A stretch of DNA of 9,455 nucleotides, from contig JAIPEI010000107.1 in NCBI GenBank assembly GCA_021737245.1, positions 1 to 9,455 on the forward strand. The letters run 5' to 3'. Under the pieces are notes generated by a model. The model saw only the letters and a list, made by a program, of their open reading frames with translations. It was not told the DNA's origin and did not search any database. The stretch comes from Deltaproteobacteria bacterium. GTDB taxonomy: Bacteria; Desulfobacterota; DSM-4660; Desulfatiglandales; HGW-15. Both the position numbers and the translations under genes were made by a program. Below are positions 1 to 6,139 of the stretch, piece after piece; positions within the stretch are counted from its first letter, which is position 1, and each line of letters opens with the position of its first letter.

Positions 1-1089
1 ACCAACCTGGACCAGTTCGGCATGGGGTCGTCCACGGAGAACAGCGTGTTCGGACCCACGAGAAACCCCTGCGATCCGGCATTCGTGCCGGGCGGCTCGA
101 GCGGCGGCTCGGCCGCGGCCCCGGCCGCGGGGGGGGCCGTCCTGGCGCTCGGCACGGACACCGGGGGGTCCATTCGGCTCCCTGCGGCCTACTGCGGCGT
201 GGTCGGCATCAAGCCCACCTACGGGCGGATCAGCCGATACGGCCTCATCTCCTACGCCTCGGGCCTCGACCAGGACGGCGCCATGGGCCGCAGGGTGGAG
301 GACTGCGCTCTGCTCCTCGGCACGCTCTGCGGCCGGGACCCCCGGGACTCCACCTCGGCCGACGTGCCGGCGCCCGACTTCACCGGGGATTTGGAGGGGG
401 GCGTCCGGGGCCTCCGCATCGGGCTCCCCGGCGAGTACTTCGTGGAGGGCCTGGACCCGGGCATTCGAGCGAGCATCCAGGAGGCCGTGGCCGTGCTGGA
501 GCGGGAAGGAGCGGAGGTCCGCGAGGTCAGCCTCCCCCATACGCGCTACGCCATCAGCGCCTACTACCTGATCGCCACGGCCGAGGCGAGCAGCAACCTG
601 GCCCGCTATGACGGGGTGAAGTACGGCTTTCGCTCTTCATCCGGAAGCACGGATTTAACGGGCATGTACGAGTCTACCCGCAGTGAGGGGTTCAGTCGCG
701 AGGTCAAGCGACGGATCATCCTGGGGAGCTACGTCCTCTCTGCGGGGTATTACGACGCCTACTACCTCAAGGCCCAGAAGGTCCGCCGGCTGGTCAAGGA
801 GGACTTCGACCGCGCCTTCGAGGAGGTGGACTGCCTGGTCACGCCGGTCTCCCCCTGCCTCCCCTTCCGCCTGGGGGAGAAGATGGACGACCCGCTGCAG
901 ATGTACCTGGTGGACGTGTACACGGCCCCGCTCAACATGAGCGGACTTCCGGGCATGAGCCTGCCGTGCGGGCGGGTGCAGGGCCTGCCCGTGGGGCTCC
1001 AGCTCATCGGCCGGGCCTTTGACGAGGCCGCCCTCCTTCGGACGGCGTACGCCTTCCAGCAGGCGGCCGGAGAAAGCGAATGCCGGTGA
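1..1089 (+). CDS. gatA: Glutamyl-/aspartyl-tRNA amidotransferase subunit A, 3' part (5' end outside window)
   Basis: This is the amidase subunit of GatCAB, which releases ammonia from glutamine so that GatB can convert misacylated Glu-tRNA(Gln) or Asp-tRNA(Asn) to the amide form in the cytoplasm. The reading frame is open from base 1, giving 362 residues. A full GatA is about 480, so roughly the first 120, including the catalytic lysine, lie to the left. The amidase-signature core is clear: a GGSSGGSAA block at residues 31-39 holds the cis-serine (about S33) and DTGGSIR holds the nucleophile (S57), 24 residues apart as in the family. The block [16 protein letters not shown] follows directly. 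The C-terminus carries the usual [10 protein letters not shown] block and appears complete. The stop overlaps the start of gatB by 10 bases. Identification is secure; the ATG at base 22 is an internal methionine. Confidence 0.96.
   Translation, partial: TNLDQFGMGSSTENSVFGPTRNPCDPAFVPGGSSGGSAAAPAAGGAVLALGTDTGGSIRLPAAYCGVVGIKPTYGRISRYGLISYASGLDQDGAMGRRVEDCALLLGTLCGRDPRDSTSADVPAPDFTGDLEGGVRGLRIGLPGEYFVEGLDPGIRASIQEAVAVLEREGAEVREVSLPHTRYAISAYYLIATAEASSNLARYDGVKYGFRSSSGSTDLTGMYESTRSEGFSREVKRRIILGSYVLSAGYYDAYYLKAQKVRRLVKEDFDRAFEEVDCLVTPVSPCLPFRLGEKMDDPLQMYLVDVYTAPLNMSGLPGMSLPCGRVQGLPVGLQLIGRAFDEAALLRTAYAFQQAAGESECR
1069..1072 (+). promoter_or_regulatory. Ribosome binding site GGAG for the upstream gatB start
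   Basis: GGAG lies inside the end of gatA, 7 bases before the ATG at 1080. It supports translation of gatB from an overlapping start coupled to gatA. The competing ATG at 1125 has only weak purine-rich sequence before it (AAAGGG at 1111-1116). Confidence 0.5.
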
Positions 1090-2573
1090 CGTCTTCCGGC
1101 CGGCAGGAACAAAGGGTCCGGGACATGGAATACGAGGTCATCATCTGTTTCGAGGTGCACGCAGAGCTCGGAACCAAGACCAAGCTCTTCTGCGGCTGTC
1201 GAAACGACCCCGCCGCGCCGCCGAACGCCAACATCTGCCCGGTCTGCACCGGCCAGCCCGGCGCACTGCCGGTGCTGAACCGCCGGGCCGTGGAGTACTG
1301 CGTCCGCGCCGGTCTCGCCCTCAACTGCGACATCAACGCCGGCTCCCGGTTCGCCAGGAAGAACTACTTCTACCCGGACCTGCCCAAGGGATACCAGATC
1401 TCCCAGTACGAGCGGCCGTTCTGCGAGAACGGCTGGCTGGAGATCGAGGGGGATGACGGCCGGCCCTACCCGGTGGGGATTCGCCGGATTCACCTGGAGG
1501 AGGATGCGGGCAAGCTCGTTCACGGCGCCGGGTCGTTCGAGACGGCCGACTTCAGCCTGGTGGACTTCAACCGGGCCAGCGTCCCCCTCATCGAGATCGT
1601 GGGCGACCACACCCGAAACCCCCTGCGGTCCGTCCGCGAGGCGCGGGCCTTTCTGGAAAAGATGCAGCAGATCCTCCGCTACATCGGCGTGAGCGACTGC
1701 AGCATGGAGAAGGGGCAGCTCCGCTGCGACGTCAATGTCTCGATCCGCCCCCCCGGAGAGCCCGGGTTCGGCAACCGCTCGGAGATCAAGAACATGGCCT
1801 CCTTCCGCTTCGTTACCGAGGCCCTGGAGCACGAGATCGAGCGCCAGGCCGGGCTCCTCCGTTCGGGACGGCCCGTGGTCCAGGAGACCCGGCTCTTCGA
1901 CGAGGAGCGACGCATCACGCTTCCCATGCGCAGCAAGGAGGATGCCCCGGACTACCGCTACTTCCCGGACCCGGACCTCGTGGAGATCCAGCTCGACCGG
2001 GAGACCGTGGAGGCCGTGGGCCGGGCCATGCCGGAGCTCCCGGACCAGCGGGTGAGCCGCCTGGTGCGCGACCTCGACATCCCCCGCGAGGAGGCCGCCG
2101 TCCTGACCCGGGACCGGGCGGTCTCGGACTTCTTCGACCGGTGCACGCCTCTCTGCGAGGACGCGACGCGCCTGTCCCGCTGGATCATCAAGGACCTCTT
2201 CCGCCTCCTGAACCAGGCGGGCCTGGACATGCCGGGCTGCCCGATCGGTCCCGAACCATTCTCCCGGCTGGTGAACCTGGTTGCAGGCGGCGAGGTGACC
2301 GAGCAGGCGGCGAGATCCGTGCTGGACGACATGTTCCGGACCGGCAAGCCGCCGGACGTCCTGGTGGAGGAAAAAGGCCTGCGGTCCATTCGGGACGAGA
2401 AGACGCTGGCACGGATGGTGGACGAGGTGCTGGCCGAGCACCCCGGGGTCGCGGCCGAGATCCGCGGCGGCCGGGTGGAGCCCATCAACTTCCTCGTGGG
2501 TATGGTGATGAAGAAGAGCTCGGGCCGCGCGGACGCGGCCAGGGTCCGGGAGCTCCTGAAAGAGCGGTTGTAG
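1080..2573 (+). CDS. gatB: Aspartyl/glutamyl-tRNA amidotransferase subunit B
   Basis: GatB binds the misacylated tRNA and carries the kinase/transamidation site of GatCAB; it works with the GatA encoded just upstream. The protein is 497 residues from the ATG at 1080. The conserved family start ([16 protein letters not shown]) begins about 10 residues after an in-frame ATG at 1125, which would give 482 residues and aligns better with typical GatB N-termini. I keep 1080 because of its GGAG site and the tight overlap with gatA. Visible features include a zinc-type pair CGC and CPVC (cysteines about 38, 40, 53, 56), the HLEEDAGK block, [10 protein letters not shown], and a complete YqeY-like tail ending in [15 protein letters not shown]. 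Some usually fixed positions differ: [16 protein letters not shown] where DYNRAGVPLIEIVSEP is usual, and [10 protein letters not shown] where EVKNLNSFRF is usual. The product is certain; only the start is in doubt. Confidence 0.96.
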   Translation: MPVTSSGRQEQRVRDMEYEVIICFEVHAELGTKTKLFCGCRNDPAAPPNANICPVCTGQPGALPVLNRRAVEYCVRAGLALNCDINAGSRFARKNYFYPDLPKGYQISQYERPFCENGWLEIEGDDGRPYPVGIRRIHLEEDAGKLVHGAGSFETADFSLVDFNRASVPLIEIVGDHTRNPLRSVREARAFLEKMQQILRYIGVSDCSMEKGQLRCDVNVSIRPPGEPGFGNRSEIKNMASFRFVTEALEHEIERQAGLLRSGRPVVQETRLFDEERRITLPMRSKEDAPDYRYFPDPDLVEIQLDRETVEAVGRAMPELPDQRVSRLVRDLDIPREEAAVLTRDRAVSDFFDRCTPLCEDATRLSRWIIKDLFRLLNQAGLDMPGCPIGPEPFSRLVNLVAGGEVTEQAARSVLDDMFRTGKPPDVLVEEKGLRSIRDEKTLARMVDEVLAEHPGVAAEIRGGRVEPINFLVGMVMKKSSGRADAARVRELLKERL

Positions 2574-2594
2574 AACCGTCCGTCCCCCTGCAGC

Positions 2595-2735
2595 CTATTT
2601 GCGTTCTTCGATGATCCTCTGCTCCGCCTCCTGCGGGGCCTCCAGCCTCATTGTGTCGAACCTTTTCAGCCCTTCGGCCTCTCCTTCCCGGGAAAACGAT
2701 TGCAGAGCGCCGCTTCGAGCCTGCCCGGAAGGCAT
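2595..2735 (-). CDS. Possible 46-residue small protein or gene remnant
   Basis: A minus-strand ATG at 2735 opens a 46-residue frame ending in TAG at 2597-2595. I do not recognise it. The C-terminal half is charged and helical-looking, with the run MRLEAPQEAEQRIIEERK, and its codons (GAG, CAG, CTG, GCG, GCC, ATC) match the usage of the real genes here. Against it, no clear Shine-Dalgarno site precedes the ATG, the N-terminal half looks random, and it lies alone in a spacer convergent to gatB. It may be the decayed 3' end of a lost gene, a real small protein, or chance in GC-rich DNA. Confidence 0.18.
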   Translation of the reverse strand: MPSGQARSGALQSFSREGEAEGLKRFDTMRLEAPQEAEQRIIEERK

Positions 2736-2838
2736 CCTACACCCGGCTACCGTGGTTTCCGCCCTCGAATGGGGTGTTCAGGCTATTGACCTCACGGTCC
2801 ATTCGTGGTCTGGAGTAACGAAGATGAAAAGCGGAGCT

Positions 2839-2844
2839 GGGGAG
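2839..2844 (+). promoter_or_regulatory. Ribosome binding site GGGGAG for gnd
   Basis: A purine-rich GGGGAG, followed by AGAG, ends 7 bases before the ATG at 2852 and fixes that start. Homology agrees, since the Rossmann GLGVMG motif begins at residue 12. Confidence 0.6.
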
Positions 2845-2851
2845 AGAGCGG

Positions 2852-4273
2852 ATGAGTAAAACGGAATGCGACATCGGTGTGCTGGGCCTGGGGGTCATGG
2901 GAAGGAGCTTCGCCCTCAACATGGCGGACAGGGGGTTTCGGGTGGGGGTCTACAACCGCACGGAGGAGAAGACCGTCCGGTTTCTCGAGGAGCAGGCGGG
3001 CGGGCGGCCGATCGAGGCCGGTTCCACCCTCCAGGCGTTCGCCGAAATCCTGAAGCGGCCCAGGGCGGTCCTGATCTTCGTCCCCGCAGGCGCACCGGTG
3101 GACGAAACGATCGACGAGCTGATCCCCCTTCTCGACCCGGGGGATCTGGTCGTCGACTGCGGCAACTCCCATTTCAAGGACACGGATCGGAGGAACCGCA
3201 TGCTGGCCGGGAAAGGGCTCCTGTTTCTGGGCCTGGGGGTCTCCGGAGGGGAATCCGGGGCCCGGACAGGGCCCAGCCTGATGCCCGGCGGGAGCGGAGA
3301 AGCCTACCGGAGGATCCGCTCCATTCTGGAGGCTTCCGCCGCCCGGGTGGGCGGAGAGCCGTGCGTGGCCTACCTGGGTCCCGGTTCGGCCGGTCACTAC
3401 GTGAAGATGGTCCACAACGGGATCGAGTACGGTCTCATGGAGCTCATCGCCGAGAGCTACGACCTCCTGCGGCGGGGCCTGGACCTGAGCGTCGAACAAC
3501 TGGCCTCCACCTACGCAAAATGGAACGAGGGCGTGCTGAACAGCTACCTGATCGAGATCACGGCCCGGGTGCTGGAGCGCAAGGACGAAAAGACAGGCCG
3601 GCCCCTGGTCGAGCTGATCGCAGACAGGGCCCGGCAGAAGGGAACAGGGAGGTGGACCTCCATGGACGCGCTGGATTTGAAGACGCCCGTGCCGACCCTC
3701 GACACGGCGGTGACCATGAGAAACCTCTCGGACCGCCGGGAGGAGCGGGAAACGGCGGCCCGGGTCCTCGGCCCGGAGGCCGGAGCCGCCTCCTGCGGCG
3801 GGGACCGGGAGGCCTTTCTCCCCCGGCTGGAACAAGGGCTGCTTGCGGCCATGATCCTCGCCTACGCCCAGGGCATGAGCCTGCTGAAGCAGGCCTCCCG
3901 GAGCTACGGGTACGGGCTGGACATGAGCGCCGTGACCGGGGTCTGGCGGGGAGGCTGCATCATCCGGTCCGCGCTCCTCGAGGAGATCCGCGGCGCATTC
4001 CGGGAGGAGCCGGATCTGGCCAATCCGCTCCTCTCCCCGGCCCTGGGCCGGGCGGTCATGAAACGACGGGCCGACCTGGTGAAGGTGGTCTCCACCGCGG
4101 CCGAGCTGGGCGTCCCGGTCCCCGGTTTCATGTCCGCCCTGGCCTGGTTCGACGCCCTTCGAAGCGCCCGGCTCCCGGCCAACCTGATCATGGCCCAGCG
4201 GGACTACTTCGGGGCCCACCGATACGAGCGGGTCGACGAGGAGGGAACCTTTCACACGCAGTGGGAGGCCTGA
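2852..4273 (+). CDS. gnd: 6-phosphogluconate dehydrogenase, decarboxylating
   Basis: This enzyme oxidises and decarboxylates 6-phosphogluconate to ribulose 5-phosphate with NADP+, in the oxidative pentose phosphate pathway (cytosolic, normally a dimer). At 473 residues it has the long bacterial form (E. coli 468). The N-terminal Rossmann domain has GLGVMG (12-17) and YNRT (34-37), the latter typical of NADP preference. The substrate block GVSGGESGARTGPSLMPGG spans about 129-147. The catalytic lysine K185, H188, N189 and acid E192 lie in VKMVHNGIEYG. KGTGRWTSMDAL (263-274) and WRGGCIIRS (365-373) are intact, and the tail RDYFGAHRYER (450-460) supplies the Arg/His that reach into the partner's site. 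One oddity is IEYGLM where IEYGDM is most common. No zwf or pgl is adjacent. It starts 278 bases after gatB and probably has its own promoter. Confidence 0.97.
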   Translation: MSKTECDIGVLGLGVMGRSFALNMADRGFRVGVYNRTEEKTVRFLEEQAGGRPIEAGSTLQAFAEILKRPRAVLIFVPAGAPVDETIDELIPLLDPGDLVVDCGNSHFKDTDRRNRMLAGKGLLFLGLGVSGGESGARTGPSLMPGGSGEAYRRIRSILEASAARVGGEPCVAYLGPGSAGHYVKMVHNGIEYGLMELIAESYDLLRRGLDLSVEQLASTYAKWNEGVLNSYLIEITARVLERKDEKTGRPLVELIADRARQKGTGRWTSMDALDLKTPVPTLDTAVTMRNLSDRREERETAARVLGPEAGAASCGGDREAFLPRLEQGLLAAMILAYAQGMSLLKQASRSYGYGLDMSAVTGVWRGGCIIRSALLEEIRGAFREEPDLANPLLSPALGRAVMKRRADLVKVVSTAAELGVPVPGFMSALAWFDALRSARLPANLIMAQRDYFGAHRYERVDEEGTFHTQWEA

Positions 4274-4282
4274 CCCGCTGAG

Positions 4283-4316
4283 CCTGCCGCGCCGCGGTCA
4301 CACTGCGGCCTGCAGG
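4283..4316 (+). terminator. Interrupted GC-rich hairpin after gnd (possible terminator or processing stem)
   Basis: Ten bases after the gnd stop, CCTGC (4283-4287) pairs with GCAGG (4312-4316) and GCCGC (4291-4295) pairs with GCGGC (4305-4309). They are separated by a small internal loop and close on a 9-base terminal loop. No T-run follows (the next bases are GAAAACC), so it is not a standard intrinsic terminator. It could attenuate or protect the gnd transcript ahead of wrbA. A second small hairpin, CCGGT (4343-4347) with ACCGG (4352-4356), follows in the wrbA leader. Confidence 0.35.
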
Positions 4317-4368
4317 GAAAACCTTGTCCCGGCATGACGAGGCCGGTGACCACCGGGCAGACAGACAA

Positions 4369-4374
4369 AGGAGG
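4369..4374 (+). promoter_or_regulatory. Strong ribosome binding site AGGAGG for wrbA
   Basis: A perfect AGGAGG ends 7 bases before the ATG at 4382. This selects 4382 over the in-frame ATG at 4334, which would add 16 residues not found in the family. Confidence 0.8.
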
Positions 4375-4381
4375 GAAGCAG

Positions 4382-4996
4382 ATGAAGGTCCTTGTGCTGT
4401 TCTATTCCATGTACGGTCACGTCGAAAAGATGGCCCGTGCCGTGGCCGAAGGCGTTCAATCCGTGGAAGGCGTGGAGCTCGTCCTCCGCCGGGCGGAGGA
4501 GTTTCAGGAGATCCTGGACGAAAAAGGGGAGGACAAGCACTTCCGCGAGGCCCGGGAGCGCCAGGAGGACGTCCCGGTCTGCACCCTGGACGACCTCGAC
4601 CAGGCCGACGGGATCCTGCTGGGCACGCCGACCCGCTACGGCAACATGACCGCCCAGATGAAGCGGCTCCTGGACGCCACCGCCTCTCTCTGGACCCGGG
4701 GGGCGATGGAAGGCAAGCCGGTGGGGGTGTTCACCTCCACGGCCACGACCCACGGCGGGCAGGAGACCACCCTGCTGAGCTCGATGATCCCCCTCCTGCA
4801 CCTGGGAATGATCATCGTGGGCGTGCCCTACTCCACACCCGGCATGCTCCACACGGAAGGGCGCGGCGGCACGCCTTACGGGGCCAGCACCCTGGCCGGC
4901 TCGGACAACTCCCTGCAGCCCCGGGAGGAGGATCTGGAGATCGCCAGGGCCCAGGGACGCAGGGTGGCCGAGGTGACCCGGCGGCTCCGCGGTTAG
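4382..4996 (+). CDS. wrbA: NAD(P)H:quinone oxidoreductase, WrbA type (flavodoxin-like)
   Basis: WrbA-family enzymes are FMN-binding and carry out two-electron reduction of quinones with NAD(P)H, which avoids semiquinone radicals; they form cytosolic tetramers. The product is 204 residues (E. coli 198), starting MKVLVLFYSMYGHVEKMA. The FMN phosphate loop is SMYGHV at 9-14. The flavin-ring loops are GTPTRYGNM (81-89) and STATTHGGQE (119-128). WrbA-specific insertions relative to simple flavodoxins are present, including the stretch up to about residue 70 and the later GTPYGAS block (163-169). The start is fixed by AGGAGG. It lies 108 bases after gnd, on the same strand, and its 3' end converges on the cupredoxin gene with a 39-base gap. 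Whether it serves the prenyl-lipid operon opposite is only a guess. Confidence 0.94.
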   Translation: MKVLVLFYSMYGHVEKMARAVAEGVQSVEGVELVLRRAEEFQEILDEKGEDKHFREARERQEDVPVCTLDDLDQADGILLGTPTRYGNMTAQMKRLLDATASLWTRGAMEGKPVGVFTSTATTHGGQETTLLSSMIPLLHLGMIIVGVPYSTPGMLHTEGRGGTPYGASTLAGSDNSLQPREEDLEIARAQGRRVAEVTRRLRG

Positions 4997-5023
4997 CGGG
5001 GAAGAAAGAAGCGCGGTTCCCGC
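4996..5023. terminator. Weak hairpin between convergent wrbA and cupredoxin genes
   Basis: GCGGG (4996-5000) can pair with CCCGC (5019-5023), with two further A-T pairs inside across a one-base bulge, in the 39-base gap where transcription from both strands meets. There is no clean T-run on either side. The position suits a bidirectional terminator, but the structure is weak. Confidence 0.25.
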
Positions 5024-5035
5024 AGGGGAGCGGGG

Positions 5036-5425
5036 CTATTGGACCACGATCTCCCCGGTCATGCCCATCCGGGGATGGAACGGGATGTCGCAGTAGAACG
5101 GGTACGTTCCCGGCTCGGGCAGATCGACCCGGAGGGTTTCCGTTGCCCCGGCCCCGACGTCGACGCCCCCGACAATCCCGCCCGCCGGGTTTTCCACCGT
5201 CAGGTTGTGCTTGTCGCCGGAGACGTTTGTCATGACGATGACAATCGTTCCCTTCCCGGAAACGACGATGCGGTCGGGCTCGAAATAGTAGCTGCCGACC
5301 TCCATCTCGAGCTCCCTGCCCGGCTCCATCTGCTCGGTAACCTTACCGCTTCGCCCCCCGGAGCAGGAGACCGGGACCGCTGCCAGTGACAGCAGCAAAA
5401 ACATGCAGAATCGTCTTACCATCAT
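5036..5425 (-). CDS. Exported cupredoxin-fold copper lipoprotein
   Basis: This is a 129-residue small blue-copper-type protein, probably anchored by lipid outside the cytoplasmic membrane and carrying electrons or binding copper. A basic start (MMVRR) and hydrophobic run (about 6-19) lead to AVPVSC, with C21 the likely lipidated cysteine; proline at -3 is atypical for a lipobox. The mature part is one cupredoxin domain. It has FEP...I near 48-53, the first ligand H73 in DKHN, and the C-terminal loop FYCDIPFHPRMGM with C112, H117 and M122 in C-x4-H-x4-M spacing, which completes a type 1 site. M120 is a second nearby methionine. The start at 5425 is supported by GGAGG 8 bases before it. It is the last gene of the minus-strand operon, 39 bases after the ABC ATPase. 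Nitrosocyanin-like, sulfocyanin-like or plastocyanin-like roles cannot be told apart here. Confidence 0.88.
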   Translation of the reverse strand: MMVRRFCMFLLLSLAAVPVSCSGGRSGKVTEQMEPGRELEMEVGSYYFEPDRIVVSGKGTIVIVMTNVSGDKHNLTVENPAGGIVGGVDVGAGATETLRVDLPEPGTYPFYCDIPFHPRMGMTGEIVVQ

Positions 5426-5433
5426 CTTCCATT

Positions 5434-5438
5434 CCTCC
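5434..5438 (-). promoter_or_regulatory. Ribosome binding site GGAGG for the cupredoxin gene
   Basis: Read on the minus strand, AAAGGAGG stands 8 bases before the ATG at 5425-5423. It is stronger than the sites of the other operon genes and may give this last gene extra translation. It favours the first of two adjacent ATG codons. Confidence 0.7.
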
Positions 5439-5464
5439 TTTCCGGTGATCGGTTCTCCCCGCCT

Positions 5465-6139
5465 CTACGCAACCAGGCGCCCGTCCTCGATTCTCAGGAC
5501 CCGGTCCCCAAAACGCTCGATCCGTTCATCGTGGGTGGCGAGGACCACGCTCAGGTTCCTCTCGTCGACCGCCTGCCTGAGCAGGTTCAGGATGATTCGC
5601 CGGTTGTCCGTGTCCAGGTTGGCCGTGGGCTCATCGGCGAAAAGGATGCCGGGCCGGTGAAACAGGGCCCGCACAAAGGCCACACGCTGCTTCTCCCCGG
5701 CCGAGAGCTCGGCCGGGTAATGCTCGACACGGTGCCCCAGCCCGATCTCCTCGAGGAGCTCCACGGCCCGGGACCGGAGCGGACCCAACCGGACCCCTGG
5801 AAAGCTTCCCACCACGGCCACGTTCTCCCACGCGCTCAGGGCGGACAGCAGGTTGAACCCCTGAAACACGAAGCCGATGGACTCGCTTCGAAGCCTGGAG
5901 AGCGGCCTCGACGACAGCGAGCCCACGTCCTTTCCGAGCACCCGGACGTGCCCCGAGGAGGGCCGGAGCAAACATCCCAGCATGGCGAGCAGGGTTGTTT
6001 TCCCACTGCCCGAAGGCCCCATGAGGATCACCAGCTCATCCCCGTCCACGTGAACGGAGACGTCGTCCACGGCGGCCACGCGTTTGTCTCCTCTCCCGAA
6101 GACACGGACCAGGTTGTGCCCCTCGACCACGGGTCTCAT
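5465..6139 (-). CDS. ABC transporter ATP-binding protein (LolD/MacB/DevA type)
   Basis: This 224-residue cytoplasmic ATPase is the motor for the permease encoded just upstream. Walker A is GPSGSGKT (41-48). The Q-loop glutamine is Q93 in GFVFQGFNLL. The signature is LSAGEKQRV (145-153), with alanine in place of the usual first glycine of LSGGE. Walker B is ILFADEP (165-171) with catalytic E170, the D-loop is NLD, and the switch histidine is H203 in ATHD. Length and the FQGFNLL/ADEPTANLD style place it with LolD, MacB and DevA ATPases, which drive FtsX-fold permeases. These act in mechanotransmission or envelope extrusion rather than classical import. The ATG at 6139-6137 overlaps the permease stop (ATGA), which indicates translational coupling; GGAGG lies 10 bases before it. 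The frame stays open far upstream inside the permease gene, but only this part is ATPase. Confidence 0.95.
   Translation of the reverse strand: MRPVVEGHNLVRVFGRGDKRVAAVDDVSVHVDGDELVILMGPSGSGKTTLLAMLGCLLRPSSGHVRVLGKDVGSLSSRPLSRLRSESIGFVFQGFNLLSALSAWENVAVVGSFPGVRLGPLRSRAVELLEEIGLGHRVEHYPAELSAGEKQRVAFVRALFHRPGILFADEPTANLDTDNRRIILNLLRQAVDERNLSVVLATHDERIERFGDRVLRIEDGRLVA

Larger units (their letters stand above)
2574..2851. other. Spacer between gatB and gnd, no convincing gene
   Basis: This 278-base stretch separates the gat genes from gnd. It contains a small minus-strand open frame (described separately), a 10-base palindrome TTCCCGGGAA at 2685-2694, and a TTGACC at 2786-2791 that could be a -35 box, although no good -10 stands 16-18 bases after it. 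A 5-bp hairpin with the gatB stop codon in its loop (CGGTT 2565-2569, AACCG 2574-2578) sits at the left edge without a T-run, so it is a poor terminator candidate. A plus-strand open frame at 2599-2859 is serine-rich and low in coding character, and it overlaps the gnd start. Confidence 0.5.

Noticed and set aside
762..2441. Long minus-strand open frame (559 codons) across gatA and gatB
   Set aside because: It is antisense to two certain genes, rich in His/Pro/Arg/Gly with no domain, and is the expected result of G/C-biased third codon positions.
2565..2578. Terminator after gatB formed by CGGTT/AACCG
   Set aside because: It is only 5 bp, includes the stop codon in its loop, and has no T-run.
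2786..2820. Sigma-70 promoter for gnd starting at TTGACC
   Set aside because: The -35 match is fair, but no acceptable -10 hexamer occurs 16-18 bases downstream.
2792..4255. Long minus-strand open frame (487 codons) across gnd
   Set aside because: It mirrors gnd codon bias, has no motif, and lies opposite a complete well-conserved enzyme.
2866..4281. Plus-strand open frame (471 codons) in another frame of gnd
   Set aside because: It is a low-complexity Gly/Arg/Pro translation and a shadow of gnd.
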